From positions 11,034,944-11,098,943 of the forward strand of contig NC_087083.1 of assembly GCF_026151205.1 (NCBI RefSeq): a stretch of DNA of 64,000 bases. The letters are read 5' to 3'. The position numbers and the translations under genes are program-made. Source of the stretch: Bolinopsis microptera. Lineage: Eukaryota; Ctenophora; Tentaculata; Lobata; Bolinopsidae. Within the stretch, counting starts at the first letter, position 1. Each line of letters starts with the position of its first letter. The notes beneath the pieces are model-generated. The model was given only the letters and a program-made list of their open reading frames with translations. It searched no databases and was not told the DNA's origin. Below, piece by piece: positions 1-11,567 of the stretch.

Positions 1-235
1 GATCATGAAAATATAAGCAGTGTTAAAATAATAATTTTCATTCATCAATAAACTCTGCTTCTTGCAGGTACCACCCGTATTCACACTCAGACCTGAGTTT
101 AGTCATTTTCCGATGGCGATACGAGATTGGGGACGGGTTCTATAAACAAACAAACAAACAAACAAACTCTGCTTCCGAACCACCGATTTAAAAAATTCAA
201 AAATGGGTTTTTAGATAAAGAATTCTGAGCTTTAA

Positions 236-689
236 TAGTAGAAATTTGACAAAAACCCATAATCATGGGTAGAGTGAACCGCTGCCAGTGTCTCTCTTTT
301 CCGAACAAAAGGAAATGATATTAATTTGAGAAACCGTCCGCAAACGCAAATTGATACCGAGAATGAAATCGGTCGCTCGCTTTTCCCATTCATTCACGGC
401 TAACGAATTGTAATAAAGCTTATTGCTATGGCGATTTTGGGTTTTTTACCTAATTTCGTATAACATGCTGGCGGGTATTTTGCGCAAATTTCTTAAAAAC
501 CTACACATAACTATTTCTTATTCCTGTCATCTTTAACATTGAATTAGAATATTTTTTACTTAAATATACCTGCTAAACTACTTTCGATGAGTCTTAATGC
601 CTGGAAAACAATAAAGGGGATATAATAGTATAGGGGGTAAATAGTATTGTGAATATAACGGCAACGGTAATGCTTGCCAGCATTGTGAT
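236..689 (+). repeat. Dispersed repeat family D, copy 1 (internally deleted)
   Basis: This stretch recurs at 26,757-27,562 and 62,978-63,737, with an inverted tail fragment at 8,798-8,915. Shared blocks are a start near ACCCATAATCATGGGT, a middle block around TATGGCGATTTTGGGTTTTT, a G-rich GGGGGTAAATAGT unit, and an identical terminus CTTGCCAGCATTGTGAT after which the copies diverge. The fixed terminus shows it is a mobile element. No coding capacity is seen. The class is unknown; a terminal minisatellite and lack of obvious TIRs would fit a Helitron/Helentron-like element, but that is a guess. Confidence 0.8.
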
Positions 690-988
690 TATGTTCATTT
701 GTTCTTCAGCGCAGACTGGAGACTTAAATAAGGGGTTTGATAATGGTTCTGATTATATTTTTAAAGAAGTACATTCTTTTTTTTAATTCGCGAATTTTTC
801 TCGACTTTGAAACCATCATAAATAAAAGTTTTAAAAGAAATATTTTTAAATTGCATCATTCAAGACGGATATCAGGTCGGTTCTAATTATATCAAGTTAA
901 CTAGTTCAGTGACACCGAAGTAGTCCTGTTTAATCCTGTTTGTGTGATCTTTAAAACATGAAGATTTAAACTTGAAGATTACTGATAG

Positions 989-1157
989 CGAAAGTTAAGT
1001 GTTTCTAAAATACTTCCTGGTGAAAGTTAAGTGTTTCTAAAATACTTCCTGGTGACAGTTAAGTGTTTCAAAATACTTCCTGGTGAAAGTTAAGTGTTTC
1101 AAAATACTTCCTGGTGAAATTTAAGTGTTTTTAAAATACTTCCTGGTGAAAGTTAAG
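989..1157. repeat. 33-bp tandem repeat, five units
   Basis: Five head-to-tail copies of a 33-34-bp unit containing AAGTGTTTCTAAAATACTTC, with single-base differences and a one-base length variation in the T/A run. A second short array of a 26-bp unit (ATGAAGTGTGAAACAAATTA) follows at about 1,545-1,617, three copies. Neither has a visible function. Confidence 0.9.
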
Positions 1158-1741
1158 AACAGAAAGCAACAACTAGTGGTGTCCCAATGGTAAAAAGACT
1201 GAGGCTATGGTCATTATGGTAAAGCAACCTCTCAACGGCCATACACGAAAGAAGCCACAGTGAACATCACTGTTGAAGACATGCCAGTGCAGCAAGTTAG
1301 TGACTTTACGTACTGTACTTAGATACAATTATTTCCAGCGACGGTACTGATTTGATTTGAAACTTTTACAAAATAGCAAATATACAAATGTACAGCAAAT
1401 CGAACAAACATATAAAATGGGCCGAAATGTATAAATGCTATAAAGCGTGGGTCAGTGAAACAAGTACAGAGGACAACTTTTAAAACACGAGGTTTATGGC
1501 CGCCCAAAGTCTCAATAACGTCACCTCCACCTAGTAATAAAATTATGAAATATGAAGTGTGAAACAAATTATGAATTATGAAGTGTGAAACAAATTATGA
1601 AATATGAAGTGTGAAACAATCAAGAAATAGCTCGTATATAAATTATAAAATTGTCTCTCAAATACAGATAACGTCCGAAAACTATTAAGATACACAATAC
1701 TCATTCAAATACTGATCAGTGTCCGAGAGACATGAATTGCT

Positions 1742-2653
1742 TCATGGTGGTTTCTTATCACGGCTACAGACTTTCCCGTACCGGATATAGTGGTCGAGAT
1801 GAGTCTGTTCAGCCCTCTTCTTCTTCAGGTCGGTAACCAGATGTTTCCTCGTTGCTCGTTCTTCGCTAGATCTATCTGGACAGATCCATACATTTTTGTG
1901 GGTCTCAACTAGCCTCAGTCTTCCTGTTTTCATCAGAATCTGTTGAACCGCTGTTGAGCTTGGGACAGTGATCTTTACTGGTCGGATAGTCGTACTACCT
2001 GGCCTCTTCCTGCCGACTCTAGTCGCTTCGAAGTGAGGTTTCTCCCCAATCTCCTCCAGAACTGCGGTTACTAGCGCTGGAAGCTGTTCTCCCTCTTCTT
2101 CTTTCAACCCAAACACAATCAGGTTCTTGCTCCTGTCCTCCTCTGCAGCCACACTCTTCATCACCTTCTTCAGGATGTTACTGTTGCAGACCGTACCACT
2201 TGCACTGTTCTGTTGTACAGTTGCACTGTAGCTCTTAATCCCTTACTCCACTGTTGTTTGCACTGTCTCCTTAACCGACGTCTTAAACAACTGTAGTTCT
2301 TTGTCCTTCTGCACAAGCAGCTGGCCCTGCAGCCTGATCAACTTATCCTTGTCTTCTAACGCTTCCGTCTTCAAGAAATATATGATCTCCTCCATTTTAG
2401 CCATCTGGCATTCATGCCGTTGAACGAGGTCTATTGCTTCCACAAGCCGAAGTGCCAGATGCTTTTTATAGACAGTTGGAGCCATAAATATTTCTCTGTC
2501 CATATCTCCACCAATATCTATGTCGTCTATTTTCAGTTCTTTTCCCAGCGCAATGAACCACTTAGTACAACTGTGATTCAATTTTGTCTGTTCATCATAC
2601 TCGAATCCTTGAATTTGGTCCAGAGATTGGGTCACCTTACGATCATCCTCCAT
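1742..2653 (-). pseudogene. Orphan L1/CR1-type LINE ORF1 with one in-frame stop
   Basis: Two minus-strand open stretches (2,686-2,243 and 2,164-1,742) lie in the same frame, separated by one TAA at 2,243-2,245 and a further readable linker. Starting at the Met at 2,653, the joined product would be about 300 residues. The N-terminal half is charged and helical, with a probable coiled coil around residues 80-130. The C-terminal half carries KNLIVFGLKEE, then the VWICPDRSSEER and IRYGKV blocks, which match the RRM and C-terminal domains of L1-like ORF1 RNA-binding proteins. No ORF2 follows downstream (below 1,742), which is unusual because LINE copies are normally truncated at the 5' end. It is either a 3'-deleted relic or a retained ORF1 gene. 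Confidence 0.65.
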
Positions 2654-2814
2654 AGTGTACTTGTATAGGAATGTACAAGTACACACGCAAAGGCTAACTA
2701 CGCGGTAGCAGCAAACTGAACTTATCGCAATTTACAAAAGATAACAGAGCTCGATAATTGCAACGTAAGCTACACTGACTACACACTGTGTCGACACTGT
2801 ATCGACCGTGAGCT

Positions 2815-3345
2815 GTCAGCTAGGATTCAGAAAGCTTCCGGAGCCTTCAATCAACTGAGTAATATATGGAAAAACCGCAACATCCAGTCTTATACAAAGA
2901 TCAGGATTTATAAGGTAGCGGTTTTGACAATATTGTTATATCTTTATATGGTAGTGAGGTTTGGAACACAACCAAAAAGCAGCTACATCGCTTTGAGGTG
3001 TTCCATCAGCGTTGCTTGAGGAGAATACTTAGGATAAGATGGCTCGATCGGGTTAGAAACACTGAAGTGCTGGAGCGTGCAAAGATAAATCCAGTTGAGA
3101 TGTACATAGGAGCAAACCGCCTGCGTTGGTTTGGCCATGTCACCAGAATGCCAGACACTAGGCTTCCTAAGTACCTGCTTAACTGGCCCCCTGCGCATGG
3201 GAGGAGATCTAGGGGTCGTCCAAGAAAGAACTGGATGAAACGTTTGCTGGAAGATGCTGCAGCGTTTACAGGAAACACTGACATAGACCTAGAAGGAGCG
3301 AGTGAGATGGCTATAAGTGACCGCAAACTTTGGAGGGAGACATGA
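2815..3345 (+). pseudogene. C-terminal part of a non-LTR reverse transcriptase
   Basis: From 2,998 the frame reads FHQRCLRRILRIRW, then RLRWFGHVTRMPDTRLP and a GRRSRGRPRKNW block, ending at a TGA at 3,343. This is the typical C-terminus after the RT domain of RTE/L1-like LINE proteins. Upstream, 2,815-2,940 reads SGAFNQLSNIWKNRNIQSYT in a different frame. A 2-nt insertion around 2,950 breaks the conserved YGSEVW segment. No RT catalytic core is present, so this is a 5'-truncated, frameshifted copy. Confidence 0.8.
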
Positions 3346-4817
3346 TTCTTGCTTAATTTTAAACGATTCTTGCATAGTTCTAAACGTGTATTTAAACGTG
3401 TATTGGGTCCTTATATTTTAAAATATAAGGACCTGATTGTCTGATATCGAATTTTCAATGGTTATAAAAATTCTCTGAAAATTCCTGTTGATATCCGGCT
3501 AAGCAGCTTTAAAACCGGACCGGAAACGGTCGGTTCCTAGTTGCGAACATCTTTATTTTTCTCAAATGTAAGTGGTTTCAGAAGAGATGTCAAATCGCCA
3601 CAATATTAACTATATAGCTCAGAGATGTGCGCCGTGTTACTTTTAAATTAGGCGGCGGCGGTCTGACTACTGGATATTCAAATCTCGGTCTGTGAGGACA
3701 TTTCGATGATTTATAAGATGAAAATTGTACTATTACTTAGCATTACGCTATAACTACTGTATATTAGCTGGGTTATGGAACAAGAACTAATTCCATAGTT
3801 TTCAGTTACATTATATGGTAATTTGGTTGTGTAACTGATGTATATGAATTGATTTCTTAACATCGATCTACATACACGGCGGCGAATCGCGGTGGTGCAC
3901 GTCTCTGATATAGCTAGACGCCAAAGTGTCTGGGCTTTGTGCTAGACAAATATTCAAAACTCGTAATTGCACTCACTGCTAACATAGTGACAATATCACG
4001 TGCAACATAGAATCTTAAGAGCACTTCCTCACAAAGTGTCCCATTTATCACCCAGCCATCATCTCTGACAACTTAAAAAGCCTTCTAATATTAGAGTATT
4101 GCTGAAGGAACGTGTAATAATTTTAAAGTTAAACGGATTAAATTTAAACAATTAAATGATTAAACGATTTAAACGATTCATGAGTCAAATAACTCATCAC
4201 AGATGCAGGAATTTGTCAACCACGTACTATATACTTATATAGTATATCATACCATCGCGATTGCAAGATTACTCCCTTTTTGTTTTATAGCACTGTCCTA
4301 ACGGAATAAAAACCAATCAAAAAAATAATGTAATGTCTTTGATGTGTAATTCTTGGTCTCTATTCAATTTCATGTCATTGGATATGTTTCACGTGATCAT
4401 GGGCTTGAAAAGGCATTCGGGGATGCAGAATGCAGATATAGAGGGACACACAAATTGGAATTATGAAAGTATCAATTATGGATTAAGTAAACACTTTTTA
4501 AAAATAAATAGATTTGTGGAACTTATATAATATATAAGTAGAATTACGCAACTTGGGTTTTTAAATTTAGGTTTTTAAATTTAGGCTATCAGCGATTTAT
4601 AGTGAGATAGTGGGAACGCAGTAAAACAGCTAATGCTATTGGTATGACTAAGAAAACGATGGTTTCAATCAGCTGAATTGTTTATTCGTTAAACTCCAAA
4701 CTGTATAATATATTTACTGGCTACACACTAACATATCATATTTATGCTCATATGTAATATTAACGCATTATATTTATAAGAATATTAATCAAATATTATA
4801 CATCTAGTTGAAACGCG
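3346..4817. other. No gene recognised
   Basis: AT-rich DNA with no supported coding sequence. A degenerate AAACGGATTAAA/AAACGATTCA block at 4,130-4,190 resembles the tail downstream of the LINE at 16,980-17,020 (AAACGGATTAAACGGATTAA), so it may be the 3' end of a related copy. Confidence 0.5.
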
Positions 4818-5480
4818 AGCGTGCTAAATCATTCTATTTCTACGACTACACTCGACCTTCGAGGGTTTTCTAAAAGGGCCCCCCGACAGTTAAATAAACC
4901 AACTTAAATCAATGGAACAAAAAATGTTCAATGAAACAAGAAATTTAATTTTAGCACATTTTACAGAATAAAAAGATGTAAAACAATTCATAAAATATAA
5001 TGCCCATTTGGTGTATGACATTTTGTCCTGCTAGTTTGGTTTTGGAAGGACAGGTAACTAACAGGGCAAGGAATGCGCGTGCCTGGAAGCTTTTGCACAC
5101 AAAGTGGATGTGGAATGATTTTATAAAGTTCGCTTACGAGCTTTAATGTAATCTTCCCATGATAGGTTCTCGTCAATTATAATACCCGATGATGTTTTTT
5201 CGGACGCTGCTTCCGAATTACCCCCATGGCATAGGGTTATTGTTAAACTTAAAATGCTCCCCTGGTGAGATATTGGCGAAAATCTATATAAGAAATAATT
5301 TGAGGAAACGATCTAATTGTAACAGAGTCAATATATTTTAAAGTCCGATAGTTTAACTGCGTCCTAATATGACCGTATAAGGAAGTTGGTCTAATTTCTC
5401 GTTAGGGTTAGGGTTTCTGCATATGCTTTTGTTAGCTGGATTGGGTTAAGGTTAGGCTGTTGGGATCAGATTAGAGGGTT
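4818..5480 (+). repeat. Dispersed repeat family E with telomere-like motifs, interrupted copy
   Basis: The sequence matches 29,037-29,345 in the opposite orientation. Matching blocks include AGCGTGCTAAATCA, GGGCCCCCCGACAGTT, TCGGACGCTG, GGGGAGCATTTTA (as its complement) and TAACTTCCTTATACGGTCATA. Both copies carry TTAGGGTTAGGG-type runs (5,403-5,420 here). The copy here is split by about 275 bp at roughly 4,912-5,187 that is absent from the other copy, so it contains a later insertion. No ORF is seen. Confidence 0.7.
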
Positions 5481-6575
5481 CAGTATTTAGTCTACTATTG
5501 CGAATTTGCTTTGGCTTTCTATTTGAACCTCTATGATAATTTAAAAGGATTTCCTGGAATTAGTTTACAGCTCAAGTTCAGTTCTGAGAATAATGGTAAC
5601 CAAAATTGTTGTAACCAAATTCAAAATGTATGGGCCTTATTAAGGTACCATAATAGGTCAAGATGCAATGAGAGTATGAGTAACGTCTGAATAAATCTTA
5701 TAGTTATACAGATTAGGGGTCACTCACATATTACGTTATCACTGAAGAGGAAGGAAGCGGTTTCTAAAAAGAATACGTTAGTGTATAATTTTAATTTTAA
5801 TTTTTTACACAATAGCTTCGTCCTAACAAGAATTGCGCCCGTTGTTTCGTTTTGGCGGACGCTAGATTTCCATTTCACATTTACTATAAATTTAAGTATA
5901 AGCTCCAATCAGCTCACTTCAATCTTCATGATAATAATATTGATAAATTATGCATCAAATACAGGAACAAATTCAGTTCAATTGCCGTAGAACTTAACTT
6001 GTATCTGTAATTCAAGAAATTATCAGCAAAGGTCAACTATACTCGTGTACACATCAATACACTACGCGTGCCACCCACGTACAAATTGGGCGTATTACCT
6101 TATAGTAATATTATACATTACATGCATCATATACATTAAAACACAGTCGCGCCGCGCATTCATAGATCACAGGCTATCTATACATCACATCTCCGCAAGC
6201 AATCCTCGCGCGCGCGCGCAACTTTTTCGTTGCTTGGTAACGAACGGAAGCAAGGAACACGACATACTCAGACCCACCTACTGCAATCTCCAAAATCCAC
6301 GTTTTTCTGCAAAAACCTCCATTCGTAACCTTTCACTATTGCCTTTTTTCAAAAGGGTGAAAAGGAAAAAATAAATAAGAAATGGTATTTCTTTATTGAC
6401 ATTCAGACAAATCATCATACTCAAGACAAAACTGATTTTTAATTGTTTTCAGGTTTCTCTACAAATTATTTAGGATAACCGAATAGAGTTAAAACTTGCT
6501 GATTCCACACTTCGAAGTTAAGTATTTCCGTATCCGGCGTATCCCGTCATCTAGATACATAGAATTAGAGGGGCC
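5481..6575. other. No gene recognised
   Basis: AT-rich sequence with short fortuitous open frames. A (CG)n run at 6,209-6,222 (CGCGCGCGCGC) stands out. No domain, splice pattern or repeat is evident. Confidence 0.4.
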
Positions 6576-6581
6576 CACATT

Positions 6582-6947
6582 AGCAGGATCACGTGGTGTG
6601 ATAGCAGGATCACGTGGTGTGATAGCAGGATCACGTGGTGTGATAGCAGGATCACGTGGTGTGATAGCAGGATCACGTGGTGTGATAGCAGGATCACGTG
6701 GTGTGATAGCAGGATCACGTGGTGTGATAGCAGGATCACGTGGTGTGATAGCAGGATCACGTGGTGTGATAGCAGGATCGCGTGGTGTGCTAGCAGGATC
6801 ACGTGGTGTGATAGCAGGATCACGTGGTGTGATAGCAGGATCACGTGGTGTGATAGCAGGATCACGTGGTGTGATAGCAGGATCGCGTGGTGTGCTAGCA
6901 GGATCACATGGTGTGATAAAAAGATCACGTGGTGGAATCCCCGAAAA
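6582..6947. repeat. 21-bp minisatellite carrying a CACGTG site in most units
   Basis: About 17 head-to-tail units of GCAGGATCACGTGGTGTGATA. Because 21 is a multiple of three, both strands stay open and read AGSRGVI repeats on the plus strand. This follows from the period and is not evidence for a protein. Fourteen units keep the palindromic E-box CACGTG; two units carry CGCGTG and one CACATG. The two CGCGTG units share a second linked change (GTGCTA), showing spread of a variant unit within the array. Confidence 0.95.
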
Positions 6948-7340
6948 AAGAAAACGGGATATATAATATGCGAAACTTTCAGGACATCTAAGTTTGACCC
7001 ATATCTATAATCTCTGAAATTTTTGTGAAATTCGGAGACGAATATTACGTGAGTTATTTAAGCTTTAACGTTCATAATGAAAATATGGTGGAGTGACAGT
7101 CTGGCGCCGCCCAGTATAACGATGCTGTTGAAACGTTTAATTTTCAAAACCAATACTTCAATCGCGGAACTTAAGTTATCAGAGTTTCGTAATCTAAAAG
7201 TAAAAGTAAGGTGTCTAGACTCTAGCTAAAACTGCACTACTTGTAACTACTCAATTATAAGCTATATAAGTAACAGAAAAGTAACAAGGAAATTTCTAGA
7301 AAGCTACCATCTAACATTCTACCGCTCTCACTCGTACAGG

Positions 7341-7440
7341 GGAGTCACGTGGTATTGTGATGGCGTCACGTGGAATTATTAGGACGTCACGTGGTATTGT
7401 GATGGCGTCAAGTGGAATTATTAGGACGTCACGTGGTTTA
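7341..7440. repeat. Second CACGTG repeat cluster, 41-bp composite unit
   Basis: Alternating units of GTCACGTGGTATTGTGATGG and CGTCACGTGGAATTATTAGG, repeated about 2.5 times. Four CACGTG sites remain and one is mutated (CAAGTG). Several sit in GACGTCACGTG, which overlaps a CRE-like half with the E-box. It lies about 400 bp beyond the 21-bp array and probably has a common origin. Confidence 0.85.
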
Positions 7441-9781
7441 TCCCCGCTAGAATTGTTCTATGCTCAAATATATTGTGCAGCTAGAAAGTAGACATGCAGC
7501 TTGTCATAACCATATAATAAGTGCTTTTATTTGTAACCAAAGCCAGATTATATAAGTATATACACGATACTGCCACAGCACGACCACCCTTTGCTCCGTC
7601 AACCTATATCTAAACTACTTAAAGAGTGACAACCAGTACCACTACTAGTACTACTAGTACTACTACTAGTACCTTAGGTATACGCATATATAATAAGGCT
7701 TTCAAGTTCCTTTAAAAATCGAATTGAACTGTTTTACCCTAATTTTTATTGTAATAGATGGCATAAAACTGAAATTTTTGTTTGACTGATACCCGTAAAT
7801 ATTTGTTTGTACTGCTCAAGTACGATCTTTTCAGTCAGTTTTGATGTAACTGCTAGATTTGAGACAGGTGTCTTGATTAATGCAGTATTCATCTCCAATC
7901 TCAGCTGGAAACACACCTTGCAACATCGTACAAGGTGGACTTTCAAAGGGACTTTCAAGGATTCTTTAATGTGCCATATTAACCTTTAAATTCTAACTGG
8001 AACACGTTGCTTTGGGAGAAAAGACTGCTCTGGAGAAAGGACTGATTACCTCACCTCTTTCCGAATTCCGATTAAGGGATCGATCATAGCTTTAAATGTT
8101 GAGAGTTTGTAAATGGATTCTTTTTAAAATATAAAGAGGGGACGATATATATTTGTTGCCATCTTACTGATACCACGACTTCAACTTTAACACGACTTCC
8201 CGCGAAAACCGTGATAGATATACTATTGAAACTTGTTTGAGTATACATGAGTGGGTCGAACAATTTGATGGCCTTTTAAGTTTTCACGTTAGGCTGGTAC
8301 GAAGTATCAATTGCTATACTGGTGGTTGTAGTAAGGTAGTGTAGTACACTTGCGGGAAGAAAAGGTACAAAACAAAAACAACACCATTATATGACACCAT
8401 GGTACTGTATCCTCGAAATTGAGTTTTCGAAGGACACACCTTATATTAACACTGTAACACATAATGTTCAAGTCAGGATAAAACGCATCACGCATGTCTC
8501 ATTGTAAGCAAAAACTCCGGACTTCGTATTCTAGCACTCTCTAAAAACAGCGTTACTGTTGGACCGAGGAAGGGGCGTAATATGATAGTCTCTAGTAGGA
8601 AGGGCACCGCCCAACAGACCTTAAGTCCTCGACTAGTAGAGGTCCTCCGTTTCATAAACGTTTAATAAACGTTTAATAGAGGTCTTTGACGTATAATCCT
8701 CGATGCATGGGTGAAACATATAAACAAACAAAAACCTCTGTCGACTTGTCGAGCGATGGACCGTGGACGCACCATTGACGCACGATAATTCACAATATCA
8801 CAGTGCTGACAAGTATGACCGTGGCACTTATAATACATTCTATACTATTTACCCCCAATACTATTACTATTTACCCCCAATACTATCAGGCATTAAGACT
8901 CACCGAAATTTCAAACAATTCTAGTTCGATGTCAAAGACTAGTACCTTAGTTATACACATATAAGTCTTTCAAGTTCCTTTAAAAATCGAATTGAACTGT
9001 TTTTAAGCAAAGACTCCGGACTTCGGATCCTAGCACTCTCTAAAAACAGTGTTACTGTTGGACCGATGAAGGGGCATAATATGATAGTGTCTCGTTTGAA
9101 GGACCTTGTGCTCTGGTAGAGGTCCTCGGATTGATGTGTGTCAATTGTCATGAATTGATTAAAGATTTAACTCAAAGCAAGTAAATGTGGCTAAGCATAT
9201 GAATGACCCGTCATTTTGGGGCGGGGAGCAAATATAATTAGTATCACAGCTATCGTTTAATTTTAGAATTAATGATTTTTTAATTAATAACACTGCTAAC
9301 GGCTTGCAAAGACTGCATTAAAGTTGACCACGTAACCTCTCGATCATCACGTGACGAGTATGATGCAACAAAGAAATGAGCAATACATGTTGCAACTCTA
9401 CAATATTGGGGAGGATCAATGACAACTTGACTATCACGCTATGAATCATAGCGTCAGAGACGCAGTTAGCGGCTCTGTGCTGAAATATTGCCTCTAATAT
9501 TACCGATATTTAATACTTTCAACACTACTATATAACAAATGATTAAAGGAAACGATCATTCATCGCAGTACGATAGTTTCACTGCATCCTAATATAACTA
9601 TTAACTACTTAATTATAACAACCATTGGAACTGGAAGCTCCAAAGACTGTTAAATATGTAGTATTACTTATATTAAACAATCGAAGTTCAACTTAAACAG
9701 TTGACCTTAAACAGTTAAAGTTCAACCTGCGCTGGAATATTATCTATAATATTACCGATATACCTACTAAATGAACCAGAC
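7441..9781. other. Repeat-rich stretch without genes
   Basis: Contains a CTA/GTA microsatellite near 7,636-7,672. It also has two related blocks: 7,660-7,735 matches 8,940-9,003 (GTTCCTTTAAAAATCGAATT), and 8,505-8,650 matches 9,003-9,130 (CTAGCACTCTCTAAAAACAG). A fragment at 8,128-8,285 is a diverged arm of the foldback element at 25,116-25,900. No coding sequence is supported. Confidence 0.6.
8798..8915 (-). repeat. Dispersed repeat family D, terminal fragment (copy 4)
   Basis: On the minus strand this reads the end of family D: GAGTCTTAATGCCTG, two TTGGGGGTAAATAGTA units, then CAGCACTGTGAT at the edge. It confirms the family boundary seen in the other three copies. Confidence 0.75.
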
Positions 9782-10571
9782 CATATACTCATGTATAGAA
9801 ACATAACCTCGGCCGGTTTGGAAGAGGTTTGAGTGACACTAATTCGATAGCGGTAAACATTGTATTGACAAATTGACCATTGGAGCTCTCCCGCGTTGAC
9901 CGGTGAAGACCGATATGAATCTGAAGGCGCACCACCTGTTTGCCGCTCCGGGCAATAGCCGAGAGAGGGTGCAACTGAAGCTTGGGAACACATTATTGAA
10001 GGAATGTACCTATTAGTGGACATCACTGCAACTGATAGTCTGTGCTAGGAATTCTAGGAATTCCAGCATCTCGATTATTGGGTGACCAACGAAAAGTCGA
10101 AATCTGACTATAAGCCACCACTATAATTTGTAACTAATAATCTGATTGATAGACTGATTCAATTTATCACGTTAACCCTGAACTTATAAATGGTTATATA
10201 ACTGTACGTGGTTACTAAAGCGGCTATTAACTTATTAAATGTTAATGTGGGAAATGTGCCAGCCGTTTTAATGGACCAACCACAGCTGTGAGAACACGTA
10301 CCATGATGGTCTAAATGCCGCACATTTAGATTAAAAGGAATGGGAGCTGGGTTTAGTCTTCCCTGAAGATAATGTTTCATTTATGAGGAAGATTTTTTGT
10401 GGATGTCAATCTGGCACCATTCTCAACATTCAAATGGGGATTGGAGAACCCGCATTAATGATCTGTCAACTAAAAAATTTGATTATTTGGTCGATTAGAT
10501 ATTATAAAGCGACAGTTTTCATGAGAAATATTGGTGATTGGTGTCCCGTCTCTTCCCCCACCCCCCCCCCA

Positions 10572-10841
10572 CAGGAGGAGCAATGTGCAAAGAAACCGCC
10601 ACTAACTGCCACTAACTGCTACTGACTGCCGCTAACTGCCACTAACTGCTACTAACTGCTGCAATCGCGCCCACGCATTCGCGCGCTGTTTCACGTTTGC
10701 AGCAGTTAGTAGCAGTTAGTGGCAGTTAGTGGCAGTTAGTAGCAGTTAGTAGCAGTTAGTAGCAGCTAGTGGCAGTTAGTAGCAGTTAGTAGCAGTTAGT
10801 AGCAGTTAGTGGCAGTTTCTTTGCACTAATTGCTCCTCCTG
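10572..10841. mobile_element. Foldback MITE with inverted CAGTTAGT arrays
   Basis: Exact 13-bp terminal inverted repeats, CAGGAGGAGCAAT and ATTGCTCCTCCTG. Inside, the left arm carries GCCACTAACT/GCTACTAACT units and the right arm the complementary GCAGTTAGTG/GCAGTTAGTA units in a 10-bp period, ending in GTTTCTTTGCAC on both sides. The whole element can fold into one long hairpin around a CG-rich loop near 10,665-10,690. Ends beginning CAG would suit several DNA transposon superfamilies. No target duplication could be fixed because the left flank is poly-C. Confidence 0.75.
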
Positions 10842-11365
10842 TTGTGGGCTTAGGGGGTAATTTGGTAGAAGGAGTTAAAGTTGAGAGTTTTAGGCGAGGT
10901 CAGAGGTGTCTTTAGCTTTTCTTTACTTTCGAGATAGAGGGGGGACAATTGAGACAAGTTCGTAAACTAATGTAAAGCGAAGTGGAGTAAAGTATAAATA
11001 CTACTTGTCACAAAATGAGTCACAGTATAGGATTCTGTACCCTCAGTACTGGAACTTACAAACTTTTAAACGTCAAACATTGGGACTCAAGAGTCAAGGC
11101 CCAAGAACCAAGAACCCAGAGCTCAAAAGACAAGAACCTAGAACCAAGCCCTAAGACCCAAGGGTCTGAAGCCTAAAAGTCAATAGCCCGAAGCCACTTA
11201 TTGGATGAAAATACGACCTTATAAATAATTCCTTATCGCATTCATGACGTCATTCACGTGTCTGAATCGTAACAATATCATTATCAATGTCTCTGAATTC
11301 CGTGCAAAATTCAAATCAATTTATCTGATCTCGTTCTTAAAAGTGTTATAATTGTCTTCGTAAAT

Positions 11366-11567
11366 CTCGTTGCTACTAAAACAATATTGCAAAACATTCT
11401 TACGTCCTTCTCTTTCAAAGGGATAACCTCCTTATCTTTCAAAGGGAAAACTCGTCTTATAAATCATATGCTACAACAATATTGCAAAACATTCTTACGT
11501 CCTTCTCTTTCAAAGGGATAACCTCCTTATCTTTCAAAGGGAAAACTCGTCTTATAAATCACGTTGC
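11366..11567. repeat. About 100-bp tandem duplication inside segment X
   Basis: Two nearly identical head-to-tail copies (about 11,366-11,467 and 11,468-11,567) with the shared core ACAATATTGCAAAACATTCT and CTTTCAAAGGGATAACCTCC. Inside each copy CTTTCAAAGGGA occurs twice. Confidence 0.9.

Noticed and set aside
5403-5420. Telomere fusion point
   Set aside because: The same TTAGGG runs occur in the second copy of the dispersed repeat, so they travel with it.
6496-6966. 156-residue AGSRGVI-repeat protein (and its minus-strand LLSHHVI counterpart)
   Set aside because: A 21-bp array keeps all compatible frames open on both strands; no other protein feature is present.
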